DNA of 64,000 nucleotides, taken from positions 1 to 64,000 of the forward strand of contig JAOZPG010000001.1 of assembly GCA_029932855.1 (NCBI GenBank). The letters are read 5' to 3'. Positions 1-5,760 of the stretch are shown in pieces (positions within the stretch are counted from its first letter, which is position 1; each line of letters starts with the position of its first letter). This DNA comes from Bacteroidales bacterium (GTDB taxonomy: Bacteria; Bacteroidota; Bacteroidia; Bacteroidales; VadinHA17). The notes below the pieces were generated by a model. That model was given only the letters and a program-made list of their open reading frames with translations, ran no database searches and had not been told where the DNA came from. The translations under genes and the position numbers were made by a program.

Positions 1-59
1 GTAAATGTAAATATTGGGTGAAAAAGGCTTGGATTTTAGCACAGTTCATTGTTACCTGC
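1..59 (-). repeat. Partial attC-like cassette end, cut by the window edge
   Basis: Bases 51-59 read GTTACCTGC, the exact reverse complement of GCAGGTAAC at 1251-1259 on the far side of the esterase gene. In integron cassettes the first bases of a cassette and the start of its own attC site are complementary in this way. Read on the minus strand, the esterase gene would be followed by a core site GGTAAC and the start of an attC. The rest of that site lies outside the window, so its fold cannot be judged. The assignment is inference from the matched ends. Confidence 0.4.
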
Positions 60-62
60 TGG

Positions 63-1208
63 CTATTCAATTTTTATTATTTTACCCATTCTTGATATTC
101 CATCCATTTTGATTTTCACAAAGTAAGTTCCAGTTGGCAGAGATTTAATGTCAAGTTCAGATTGGTTTTTCACTGTTAAAACTTTTTCTCCTAAAATTGT
201 AAATAATGAAATTTCTAAAATTTGATAATTTATTTCAGAATATATTCTTAATAAACCGTTTGTTGGATTTGGATATATGGTAACACTATTCTTTTCAGTA
301 ATTTTATTATTTATTGATGAAGAATTGCAGTTAAGTGAGTGTTGTTGAAAGAAAGACCACATTAAATCAGTCGCATTTATATAAGTAGAACCACCAACAC
401 CAGGCCAAGAATGTCCTCCGTCTTGTGTTATGTAATAATGAATTTCAGTTCCGCAATCACAATCTGTCCATTTTGTTAAAGTGTATTGAGTATTATTAAT
501 AATTGTATCATTCAAGATATTACAAGAATTATTAGTTGCCCATACATTCATGATTGAATCTAACGGGGGATTATAATGATTTGAAGGTCCACTTCCAACA
601 CCCCCATCATAAGGGATATTGGTATCAAGATATGAATGAAAATGAATTAACGGAACAGGACGATTAGGTGTGCAACTTGTCATAGTCATTGAACACTCAA
701 CAGGTGCAATAGCGGCAATTCTATCGGATAACTCACATGCCAACCTGTATGACATAAAGCCACCATTAGACATTCCTGTCGCATAAATACGATTAGTATC
801 TATTGCATAATGATTAATTAATGTATCAAGTAAAGCATCTATAAAACCGACATCATCAACATTTGAACTACTTGCAAAACCACAACACCAACCTGCATTC
901 CAAGAACTAATATTAAAATAACCACCCTTTATTCCTTCTGGATATACAACAATAAAATTTTCAGCATCAGCTTTTATGCTTAACTGCGAAATATTTTCCA
1001 TAGTGTAAGCATTTCCTGCTCCACCGTGCATAGCAATTATCAAAGGTAAATCCGTAGTTCCAGTATAACCTGTTGACAAATGAACAAGATATGTTCTTTC
1101 ATAGCCCCCAAAAGGAATACTATCGTATTGTGCATATGAACATATTGAAGAAATTAATATTATCATTAAGATTAGCCAGTTTTTAAATATTCTATTTTTT
1201 GTCTTCAT
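63..1208 (-). CDS. Secreted PHB-depolymerase/LpqC-type esterase with T9SS sorting domain
   Basis: This 381-residue secreted alpha/beta hydrolase resembles the polyhydroxybutyrate depolymerase/LpqC and feruloyl esterase family. Residues 1-26 form a signal peptide. The catalytic domain runs from about 33 to 295. It has an oxyanion-type HGG (61-63), the nucleophile elbow GMSNGG with Ser147, a probable Asp195 and a probable His266 in GGHSWPG. Several cysteines, including C108-C109, could form disulfides. From about residue 308 a type IX secretion C-terminal domain begins (YPNPTNG), so the protein is exported across the outer membrane and attached to the surface or released. The substrate cannot be read from sequence; esters of plant phenolics or polyesters are family possibilities. 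The gene lies between 9-bp complementary core sites and so appears to be one mobile cassette, in the usual orientation relative to an attC on its 3' side. Confidence 0.85.
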   Translation of the reverse strand: MKTKNRIFKNWLILMIILISSICSYAQYDSIPFGGYERTYLVHLSTGYTGTTDLPLIIAMHGGAGNAYTMENISQLSIKADAENFIVVYPEGIKGGYFNISSWNAGWCCGFASSSNVDDVGFIDALLDTLINHYAIDTNRIYATGMSNGGFMSYRLACELSDRIAAIAPVECSMTMTSCTPNRPVPLIHFHSYLDTNIPYDGGVGSGPSNHYNPPLDSIMNVWATNNSCNILNDTIINNTQYTLTKWTDCDCGTEIHYYITQDGGHSWPGVGGSTYINATDLMWSFFQQHSLNCNSSSINNKITEKNSVTIYPNPTNGLLRIYSEINYQILEISLFTILGEKVLTVKNQSELDIKSLPTGTYFVKIKMDGISRMGKIIKIE

Positions 1209-1250
1209 AAATTCTATATTTTACTTATTCGCATTCTGTTTTCTATGCTT

Positions 1251-1382
1251 GCAGGTAACGGTTTGGCTATGCGTAGTTTGGGATTTTGAAACGATTAACT
1301 TTCAATTTACCATTAATTTTATTTAATGCTAAAAACCTAAATATTAGCACATTACCCAAATTACGTATAGCCTTTGTTAGCG
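1251..1382 (-). repeat. attC-like recombination site (imperfect inverted repeat)
   Basis: The outer core bases are TAAC (1256-1259) and GTTA (1376-1379). Inside them, arms GGCTATGCGTAGTTTGGG (1265-1282) and CCCAAATTACGTATAGCC (1355-1372) pair at 16 of 18 positions; the two mismatches would be G-T wobbles. Spacers between core and arm are 5 and 3 bases, and the central loop is about 72 bases. This is the general layout of integron attC sites: R'' and L'' facing L' and R'. The right core GTTAGCG departs from the classical GTTRRRY consensus at its sixth base, so a canonical attC is not proven. Other repeat families could look similar. Confidence 0.55.
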
Positions 1383-1600
1383 TTTCGTGTTTTATTTCTG
1401 CCTCGTTCTCCGTGCATTGGCAAGGCAAGCTCTTTGACTGGTTTTGGTCGTGTGTCAGCTTGTGCGACCAGACAATGTGCTTGACGGTGCGTTTGCAGAA
1501 CACCCGCTGCTGCGATAGATGTTCCAATAGCCCAAAAAGTTTCGACCAACGAAGTCAGTCCAGTTCTCCAGATTATTTTTACATTTCTTTTATGTTCCAT
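1361..1600 (-). CDS. Small putative membrane protein, ending inside the attC-like site
   Basis: This 79-residue ORF is not recognised as a known family. Its ATG at 1600 is preceded by an AAAGGAG Shine-Dalgarno-like sequence about 7 bases upstream, unusual for this genome. The N-terminal half is basic and then hydrophobic (LVETFWAIGTSIAAAGVL, about residues 19-36), compatible with one membrane helix. The C-terminal half, from about residue 38, is polar and arises from the GC-rich structured segment and the attC-like arm, so it may be junk read-through rather than selected protein. The gene lies 136 bases downstream of the ImmA/IrrE gene on the same strand. It could be the last member of that cassette, or a remnant of a longer gene cut by cassette formation. 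Confidence 0.35.
   Translation of the reverse strand: MEHKRNVKIIWRTGLTSLVETFWAIGTSIAAAGVLQTHRQAHCLVAQADTRPKPVKELALPMHGERGRNKTRNANKGYT
1422..1481. repeat. Structured GC-rich segment, related to 4321-4387
   Basis: This segment is richer in G and C than its surroundings. It contains the words AAGGCAA (1422), AGCTCTTT (1428), GTGTGTCAG (1450) and AATGTGCT (1474). The same four words occur in the same order and strand at 4321, 4334, 4363 and 4380, with different spacing. TGGTCG (1446-1451) can pair with CGACCA (1465-1470), and a CAAGC/GCTTG pair encloses it. The two copies sit near the two ends of the 3-kb cassette-like unit. Function is unknown: structural DNA, a small RNA or a terminal module of the cassette are all possible. 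Confidence 0.45.
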
Positions 1601-1736
1601 ATTTGTCTCCTTTCTTTGTTTTAATTTTAGCAAACTTGTTAAAAATTTAATTCCAATTAATGTTAATACTAAAAGAGCTAAAGGAACATAACTACCGCAG
1701 CTTGAGATGCCTACCCCTAAGGATATCTTGAATTTC

Positions 1737-2540
1737 TTACTTTTCCCATATCACGCTTATTATCGTTTTATATTGTTTTGTTGGGATACAATATTCATAA
1801 AAATCAGAATCTTCATCATATTTACCTAACTCACACCATGTTGACTTGCTAATTTCTTGAGCTTTTTCTGTTCCAGTGTATATAAAATCGTAATCTGAAT
1901 TAATATATTCTAATGCAACAGAATCGCTTGGCGGTGGTATTTTTGTACATTCTTTAATTCGGTATCTCCAACTTGAAGATTTATCCCAATTCCTTACTAC
2001 ACCATTATGAATATACACAATCATAAGAGGATGAATATCTAAATTCACACACCGAATTAATGCCGATGAAATACTAGTTTTAAATCTTTTAGATAAATAC
2101 TTGACCAACTCTGGTGAAAAGGTATTCCCTTTTGTTTCTGCATAAAATAATTGTTCTGGCATTAATAATTCTGAAGCAAAATCATTAGCTTCCCATTCTT
2201 GCAATCCTTTCTTTAATTGGTTTTCAGTATTTTTAAACCAATTAAGAGTATTCGAATTTTCATTATGCACTTCCATTTTATCATGCATTAAAAAATGACC
2301 AACTTCATGTGCAATAGTGAAACGTTTTTTTGACTCATAAGGAATTTCTGAGTTTACTTTAATTAGAGTTTTAGATTTTCCACGTACTATTTTTCCATCT
2401 GAATTATCGAGCTTTTCTTCAACTAATATAGCTCCTAATCCTGAAACGAAAAATTTCATAGGTAAATCTGTTATTTCATCAAATCCTATTTCTTCTAATA
2501 ATTTTTTTGCCCTTAAACTGCCTTTACAATTCTTCATCAT
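1737..2540 (-). CDS. ImmA/IrrE-family metallo-endopeptidase (M78)
   Basis: This is a 267-residue zinc metallopeptidase of the ImmA/IrrE (DUF955) family. These intracellular proteases cleave a partner repressor or inhibitor in response to stress. HEVGH (residues 78-82) provides two zinc ligands and the catalytic glutamate. E117, in EWEANDFASELLMP, is the expected third ligand; this is the family's diagnostic ANxFAxxLLMP motif. The 80-residue C-terminal part is not recognised. The gene overlaps the upstream 136-residue ORF by 17 bases, so the two are translationally coupled, and together with the sigma-like gene they form a three-gene operon. The likely job is to remove a regulator encoded in the same operon. 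That role is inferred from neighbours, since no classical Xre-type repressor is present. Confidence 0.85.
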   Translation of the reverse strand: MMKNCKGSLRAKKLLEEIGFDEITDLPMKFFVSGLGAILVEEKLDNSDGKIVRGKSKTLIKVNSEIPYESKKRFTIAHEVGHFLMHDKMEVHNENSNTLNWFKNTENQLKKGLQEWEANDFASELLMPEQLFYAETKGNTFSPELVKYLSKRFKTSISSALIRCVNLDIHPLMIVYIHNGVVRNWDKSSSWRYRIKECTKIPPPSDSVALEYINSDYDFIYTGTEKAQEISKSTWCELGKYDEDSDFYEYCIPTKQYKTIISVIWEK

Positions 2541-2934
2541 TTTCTAAGTTTTCAAGAATTTCAAGAAGATTATGGTCTTTAATAATACTTTTAATTTCAT
2601 CATGAGATAATTTATCTAAATTACGATGCTGAAAAGCAAGTTGATTGGATGCAACAAGGTTACGTAAATAACTTATTGGCTTTTCAATATTTTTATCAAT
2701 TGCTTCTTGAAAATACTTTACTGCCTTTTCTAAAAGCATTTCATCTTTCTGTGAATTCATTTGTCCTTTGATTGAAAATGATATTTTCTTATAGCTTTTA
2801 TCTGCTATTCTTTTTATATCACTCAAATCATAACCACTCTCTTCTAAAAAAGAATCAATAGTAGAACTGTCGCTGTCTTTAATAGAAGATAGTATGAATT
2901 CGTCCATTTTATTTATTAATTCTTTTTTCATCAT
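2524..2934 (-). CDS. Small helical protein of unknown function, coupled to sigma-like and ImmA genes
   Basis: This 136-residue acidic, predicted all-helical protein has no signal peptide, no membrane segment and no recognisable helix-turn-helix. It starts at ATGATG, overlapping the stop of the sigma-like gene by 4 bases (ATGA), and it overlaps the ImmA/IrrE start by 17 bases. Stoichiometric co-translation is therefore expected. Its place between a sigma-like factor and a protease makes it a candidate inhibitor (anti-sigma-like) or adaptor that the protease could cut. This is inference from position only. I do not recognise the family. Confidence 0.7.
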   Translation of the reverse strand: MMKKELINKMDEFILSSIKDSDSSTIDSFLEESGYDLSDIKRIADKSYKKISFSIKGQMNSQKDEMLLEKAVKYFQEAIDKNIEKPISYLRNLVASNQLAFQHRNLDKLSHDEIKSIIKDHNLLEILENLENDEEL

Positions 2935-3527
2935 TTGATATTTTTAATCATTTCCTTTAATGCTGGTAATCTTCTTACTAATCTCTTTTTAATATTTGTC
3001 GCTTCCTGTTCAGTTATCCCATTTTCTTTTGCAATATCTGATCTTTTCATTCCGTGAACAATATATGGTTCAAATAAAAGTAGTTCTTCATCTGATGCTC
3101 CTAATTTCTCAAGAAATTTTAAAGACAATTCAAGTAATTCCTCATAATCTCCATTGTCCTTTGCAGATATTTTACAATCCTCAATATTTGTATTTGATTG
3201 TGCAGTTTTCTCTAATTCTTTCTTTATTGTGTTTGAAATATGACTATCTAGAGAACTAATAACTTGTTCTATAAAATCTGGAAACTCTAATTTATTCCAG
3301 TTTCTACCTCCGTCATTTTTCACAAAGGATAACATTAGTTCACTAATCATATCTTCAACCATAATCCCTCTGAATCCACGATTTAAATCGTATTTGATAT
3401 TAAACTTCGTATTTATTCTGATAATCGCATACTTAATTAATCGTTCATTAAACTCAGGAGTAAACACTTCTTGAACTGCCTTTTGCAATTCAATGTTTGT
3501 TGCTAATATTTTTTCTGTAACCTCCAT
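2931..3527 (-). CDS. Sigma-70-like (ECF-type) regulator
   Basis: This 198-residue protein has the layout of a divergent sigma-70 family factor. Residues about 25-105 resemble region 2, with a VEDMISELMLSFV stretch in place of the usual DLVQE-type helix. Residues about 148-190 resemble region 4, with a helix-turn-helix: GMKRSDIAKENGITEQEA then a basic helix KKRLVRRL. A variable linker joins them. It is the first gene of the operon with the 136-residue protein and the ImmA/IrrE protease. Its start faces an intergenic palindrome at 3559-3575 that could be its own control site. It may instead be a sigma-like DNA-binding protein without polymerase activity. Confidence 0.65.
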   Translation of the reverse strand: MEVTEKILATNIELQKAVQEVFTPEFNERLIKYAIIRINTKFNIKYDLNRGFRGIMVEDMISELMLSFVKNDGGRNWNKLEFPDFIEQVISSLDSHISNTIKKELEKTAQSNTNIEDCKISAKDNGDYEELLELSLKFLEKLGASDEELLLFEPYIVHGMKRSDIAKENGITEQEATNIKKRLVRRLPALKEMIKNIK

Positions 3528-3558
3528 CTATTTATTAATGCTATTTTTTTAAATTTTT

Positions 3559-3575
3559 TTTCCATGTCATGGAAA
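3559..3575. promoter_or_regulatory. Palindromic operator-like site between divergent genes
   Basis: TTTCCATG T CATGGAAA is a perfect 8-bp inverted repeat around one central base. It lies 32 bases upstream of the sigma-like gene and about 52 bases upstream of the HNH gene. Perfect symmetry in an otherwise AT-rich spacer fits binding by a dimeric regulator controlling one or both directions. The cognate protein is unknown. Confidence 0.5.
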
Positions 3576-3627
3576 TTTTCTGGTTTAATTCAGCATAACT
3601 TAATGTAAACATTTAAAACAATAATTT

Positions 3628-3876
3628 ATGTCGTATCAAGAAAAGAAAAAGGAGGTCTGGGATAAAGGCCAAAAGGTTCGAGGGAAAGACCCCGATTTAT
3701 ACCGTAAAGATAAGTTCGGTAATATAATGTATAAACCATCTTATGGCAAAAATTCCGAAATGGGTTGGGAAATTGACCATAGCAAACCTCAATCAAAAGG
3801 TGGAACTGACCACTTAAACAATTTGCAACCAATGAATACCCAAGCAAATCATCAGAAAAGTGATAAGATTTTATAG
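3628..3876 (+). CDS. Small HNH-motif protein
   Basis: This 82-residue protein is rich in lysine and carries an HNH nuclease signature. EIDHSKPQSKGG (residues 48-59) gives the DH metal/catalytic pair, followed by NNLQP (64-68) and NHQKSD (74-79). The compact size is typical of stand-alone HNH domains found in phage and mobile DNA. An N-terminal stretch rich in charged residues could contact nucleic acid. It heads a rightward group of three small genes, divergent from the sigma-like operon. The target is unknown; a nicking or homing role, or a non-catalytic DNA-binding role, are both possible. Confidence 0.8.
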   Translation: MSYQEKKKEVWDKGQKVRGKDPDLYRKDKFGNIMYKPSYGKNSEMGWEIDHSKPQSKGGTDHLNNLQPMNTQANHQKSDKIL

Positions 3877-3934
3877 GATAAGCTTTCAATCCTTTAAGTT
3901 GGGAGCATAATTTTAATTGATAAATACTTAGAAC

Positions 3935-4069
3935 ATGAGTAAAACGTCGACAAGAGTAAGAGATGCCCGAACTGGACAGTTTGTTCCATCTCGAGAAGCT
4001 ACAAGACGACCTGCTACTACTGTCACTGAGAAAGTGAAAGTCGGTCCTACTAAGAAACGTAGCAAGTAA
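3935..4069 (+). CDS. 44-residue basic protein of unknown function
   Basis: The short ORF encodes MSKTSTRVRDARTGQFVPSR followed by a basic, Thr/Lys-rich tail ending KKRSK. It has a high content of Arg and Lys and no hydrophobic core, so it is probably disordered or bound to nucleic acid. Proteins with a VRDA-TG-FV pattern of this length occur widely as hypothetical small proteins, which supports it as a real gene, but no function is known to me. It starts 58 bases after the HNH gene and 57 bases before the zinc-ribbon gene. All three are on the same strand ahead of one terminator, so they are probably co-transcribed. Confidence 0.55.
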   Translation: MSKTSTRVRDARTGQFVPSREATRRPATTVTEKVKVGPTKKRSK

Positions 4070-4126
4070 TGTTTTGATATCTAGATTAGATATTAAACGA
4101 GTTTTTAATTTTTTAAATTTTAATTT

Positions 4127-4267
4127 ATGTACACTACAGGTGAAAAACCCGGAAAAGGTCGCTACAAATGCGTAAAATGTGGAGAAGTAATCAGACTTGA
4201 TAATGATTCTGACACACTTCCTCCTTGTCCAAGATGTAACGGTACTAAATGGACTAAAGTTGGTTAA
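4127..4267 (+). CDS. 46-residue zinc-ribbon protein
   Basis: This 46-residue protein has two CxxC knuckles, C15-VK-C18 and C34-PR-C37, separated by 15 residues. This is the spacing of a rubredoxin-like zinc ribbon, with a GEKPGKG lead-in. It probably binds one zinc or iron ion and may contact RNA, DNA or another protein. A clear intrinsic terminator follows within 4 bases of the stop codon, supporting expression from this strand. The long stop-free minus-strand frame across the same region is a shadow. The role is unknown. Confidence 0.65.
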   Translation: MYTTGEKPGKGRYKCVKCGEVIRLDNDSDTLPPCPRCNGTKWTKVG

Positions 4268-4270
4268 CTG

Positions 4271-4309
4271 AAAGGGCTGTTTCATAATTGGGGCAGTCCT
4301 TTTGTTTTT
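4271..4309 (+). terminator. Intrinsic terminator of the HNH/small-protein group
   Basis: AAAGGGCTG (4271-4279) pairs with CAGTCCTTT (4294-4302) over nine positions with one G-U. The run TTTTGTTTTT follows. It lies directly after the zinc-ribbon stop codon. Confidence 0.8.
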
Positions 4310-4320
4310 CGCACCGCGCG

Positions 4321-4391
4321 AAGGCAAAGAAATAGCTCTTTTGCAAGCTGAAGCATCAGCATGTGTGTCAGGGCTTGCAAATGTGCTATTT
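4321..4391. repeat. Structured segment with long imperfect hairpin, related to 1422-1481
   Basis: AAATAGC-TCTT-TTGCAAGC (4330-4348) and GCTTGCAA-ATGT-GCTATTT (4373-4391) pair at 16 of 19 positions across a 24-base loop. The segment shares four ordered words with the one at 1422-1481. It lies about 50 bases from the cassette core site at 4444. Its function is unknown. Confidence 0.45.
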
Positions 4392-4443
4392 GTGCGTTGG
4401 GTTTTCATATCGTTTGTTTATGTTGTTTCGGTCTCATTGCATG

Positions 4444-4531
4444 AACGCTAACGAATGAGTATATGCAATTGCATTTATTTACAATATATATATATTAATT
4501 TCAAGTATAAAAAAACCTGCATAATGTTGGC
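4444..4531 (-). repeat. Possible second attC-like site at the chromosomal junction
   Basis: AACGCTAAC (4444-4452) is the exact complement of GTTAGCGTT at 1376-1384, marking the other end of the 3-kb unit. TATGCA (4462-4467) can pair with TGCATA (4518-4523), and TAAC faces GTTGG (4526-4530). The fold is much weaker than the site at 1251-1382, so this could be a degraded or divergent site. The matched core is the main evidence. Confidence 0.35.
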
Positions 4532-4811
4532 TTTTATACCAGCCTGATATATATGCATTTAAAATATCCAAATGATAATTTTTGCTAATATCAGAAATTA
4601 TTGTGAATCATTTTCTGGCAAATAAAAGGGCGCAACTTTTCAGAAGCCTCCTTTTCACAAATCAAAACCATCTCAAAAAACAAAGCCTGAAAAATGCAGC
4701 ATCACTTCCACAATTACCAATACAATAGCAATCCTAACTAATCTTTAAGCAAAAAGTGGTCTCGATTTATACTCCTTAATCAGAAGTATTTAGGAATATA
4801 TTGAGGAGGTT
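4532..4811. other. AT-rich intergenic stretch, nothing recognised
   Basis: No coding frame with plausible composition, no RNA gene and no clear repeat is seen here. It separates the cassette-like region from the tRNA-Gln terminator. Confidence 0.5.
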
Positions 4812-4852
4812 CAAAAAAGAAAAACCGCCTAAAACCTTGATTTTAAGCGGTT
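4812..4852 (-). terminator. Intrinsic terminator of tRNA-Gln
   Basis: On the minus strand, AACCGC-TTAAAA pairs with TTTTA-GGCGGTT (outer arms at 4847-4852 and 4823-4828). The T-rich run TTTTTCTTTTTT follows. It lies about 26 bases beyond the 3' end of the tRNA. Confidence 0.75.
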
Positions 4853-4877
4853 ATAAAAATTATGAGATTGCTCTCTG

Positions 4878-4950
4878 TTGTCCGACCAGGGCTCGAACCT
4901 GGACTCTTCTGAACCAAAATCAGATGTGTTGCCAATTACACCATCGGACA
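4878..4950 (-). tRNA. tRNA-Gln (anticodon TTG)
   Basis: The minus strand folds into a 73-nucleotide cloverleaf. A 7-bp acceptor stem TGTCCGA/TCGGACA (4944-4950 with 4879-4885) carries discriminator A at 4878. The anticodon stem TCTGA/TCAGA encloses the loop TTTTGGT, giving anticodon TTG for CAA codons. The T arm is CCAGG-TTCGAGC-CCTGG. CCA is not encoded, since the next bases read CAG on the minus strand. It is a single-gene transcript with its own promoter and terminator. Confidence 0.95.
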
Positions 4951-4963
4951 AAAAATGCTCTAT

Positions 4964-4996
4964 CAATTTTATATTTAATCAATAAAGCGGTGCAAA
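4964..4996 (-). promoter_or_regulatory. Bacteroidota-type promoter of tRNA-Gln
   Basis: On the minus strand TTTG (4993-4996) is followed after 21 bases by TAAAATTG (4964-4971), one mismatch from TAnnTTTG. The tRNA begins about 14 bases further on. Confidence 0.5.
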
Positions 4997-5182
4997 TTTA
5001 CATAAAAAACATATTATATACAATTCCCGTCTATAAAATGAAATTCATAATTGCCTTTTATCTTAAACTATAGCCGGTCTGTAAAAAATTAAAGTAAAAA
5101 CATATAAAATATTTTTTCTGTCTTAAATAAATCCTTAATTTCACATTTAAGGTATAATAATAATTTAAATAAGCTTAACGCG

Positions 5183-5611
5183 TTGACAGACAGTGTCGTA
5201 CATCATGATTGGCGGGATAAGACAATCCTTATTGTTGAGGATGACGACTCAAACTACCTTTATTTCAAATCTCTTCTGAAACAAACAAATGCCTGTTTAG
5301 TACGAAAAACCAATGGAAATGAAGCACTTGACTTTATCAAAAATAAAAACAATAAGATAGACCTTATTATTATGGATATCCTTATTCCATTCATTAATGG
5401 AATTGATGTTACACGAGAATCGAAAAAGATAAGAAAAGAAACCCCTGTAATTATTGTCACTGCCTACACTTCCAAAGAAGTAAAACAAAAAAGCTACCTG
5501 TCGGGTTGTGATGAGTATGTTATAAAACCTGTTTTACCGGCTCAATTGCTTGAACTGCTCTCGGAATATTTTCATGAAAGAAAAGATATCCATTCTTATC
5601 AATTATCATAA
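5183..5611 (+). CDS. Single-domain response regulator (CheY-like receiver)
   Basis: This 142-residue protein consists of a receiver domain only. VEDDD (residues 18-22) gives the acidic pocket. D65 in IIMDILIPF is the phospho-acceptor, T93 in VTAY is the switch residue and K115 in IKPV completes the active site. No DNA-binding or enzymatic output domain follows, so it acts by protein contact or in a phosphorelay. The start is TTG; no ATG or GTG exists upstream in frame. No kinase is adjacent; two histidine kinases lie far away at 51-57 kb. The partner is unknown. Confidence 0.85.
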   Translation: MTDSVVHHDWRDKTILIVEDDDSNYLYFKSLLKQTNACLVRKTNGNEALDFIKNKNNKIDLIIMDILIPFINGIDVTRESKKIRKETPVIIVTAYTSKEVKQKSYLSGCDEYVIKPVLPAQLLELLSEYFHERKDIHSYQLS

Positions 5612-5675
5612 TTGAAATTCCATTAAGCTCAGCCGAATTAATTTATTCTTTTTCTCCGATTTTTTTAAATAAGAC

Positions 5676-5706
5676 TTTGCTATTTAAAAACTAATTTATA
5701 TTTTTG
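5676..5706 (+). promoter_or_regulatory. Bacteroidota-type promoter of the trp leader
   Basis: TTTG (5676-5679), 19 bases, then TATTTTTG (5699-5706) match the TTTG-N19-TAnnTTTG consensus at every defined base. Transcription would start near 5710, just before the leader peptide. Confidence 0.7.
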
Positions 5707-5721
5707 ACCCCGATGAAAGCA

Positions 5722-5760
5722 ATGAATCTAAATAATTGGTGGTGGTGCAGTATTAACTGA
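5722..5760 (+). CDS. Tryptophan leader peptide (12 residues, three Trp in a row)
   Basis: The ORF ATG...TGA encodes MNLNNWWWCSIN, with three consecutive TGG codons at 5737-5745. A second in-frame ATG at 5713 would give 15 residues, but it lies at the expected transcription start, so 5722 is preferred. The Trp codons sit immediately before the segments that form alternative hairpins ahead of the TrpB2 gene. This is the arrangement of a ribosome-mediated attenuator: low charged tRNA-Trp stalls translation here. Confidence 0.85.
   Translation: MNLNNWWWCSIN

Noticed and set aside
1267-1624. Frames of 86 and 112 residues across the attC-like site
   Set aside because: They run through the inverted repeat and the GC-rich segment, have no start signal and show no protein-like pattern.
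3626-4408. Stop-free 260-residue frame on the minus strand
   Set aside because: It lies opposite the HNH gene and the zinc-ribbon gene, whose motifs and terminator support the plus strand. Its composition (Ser/Phe-rich, no domain) is that of a shadow frame.
1-4540. Transposon or prophage as the source of the accessory block
   Set aside because: No transposase, integrase, phage structural gene or terminal inverted repeat with target duplication is visible; the complementary cassette ends fit better.
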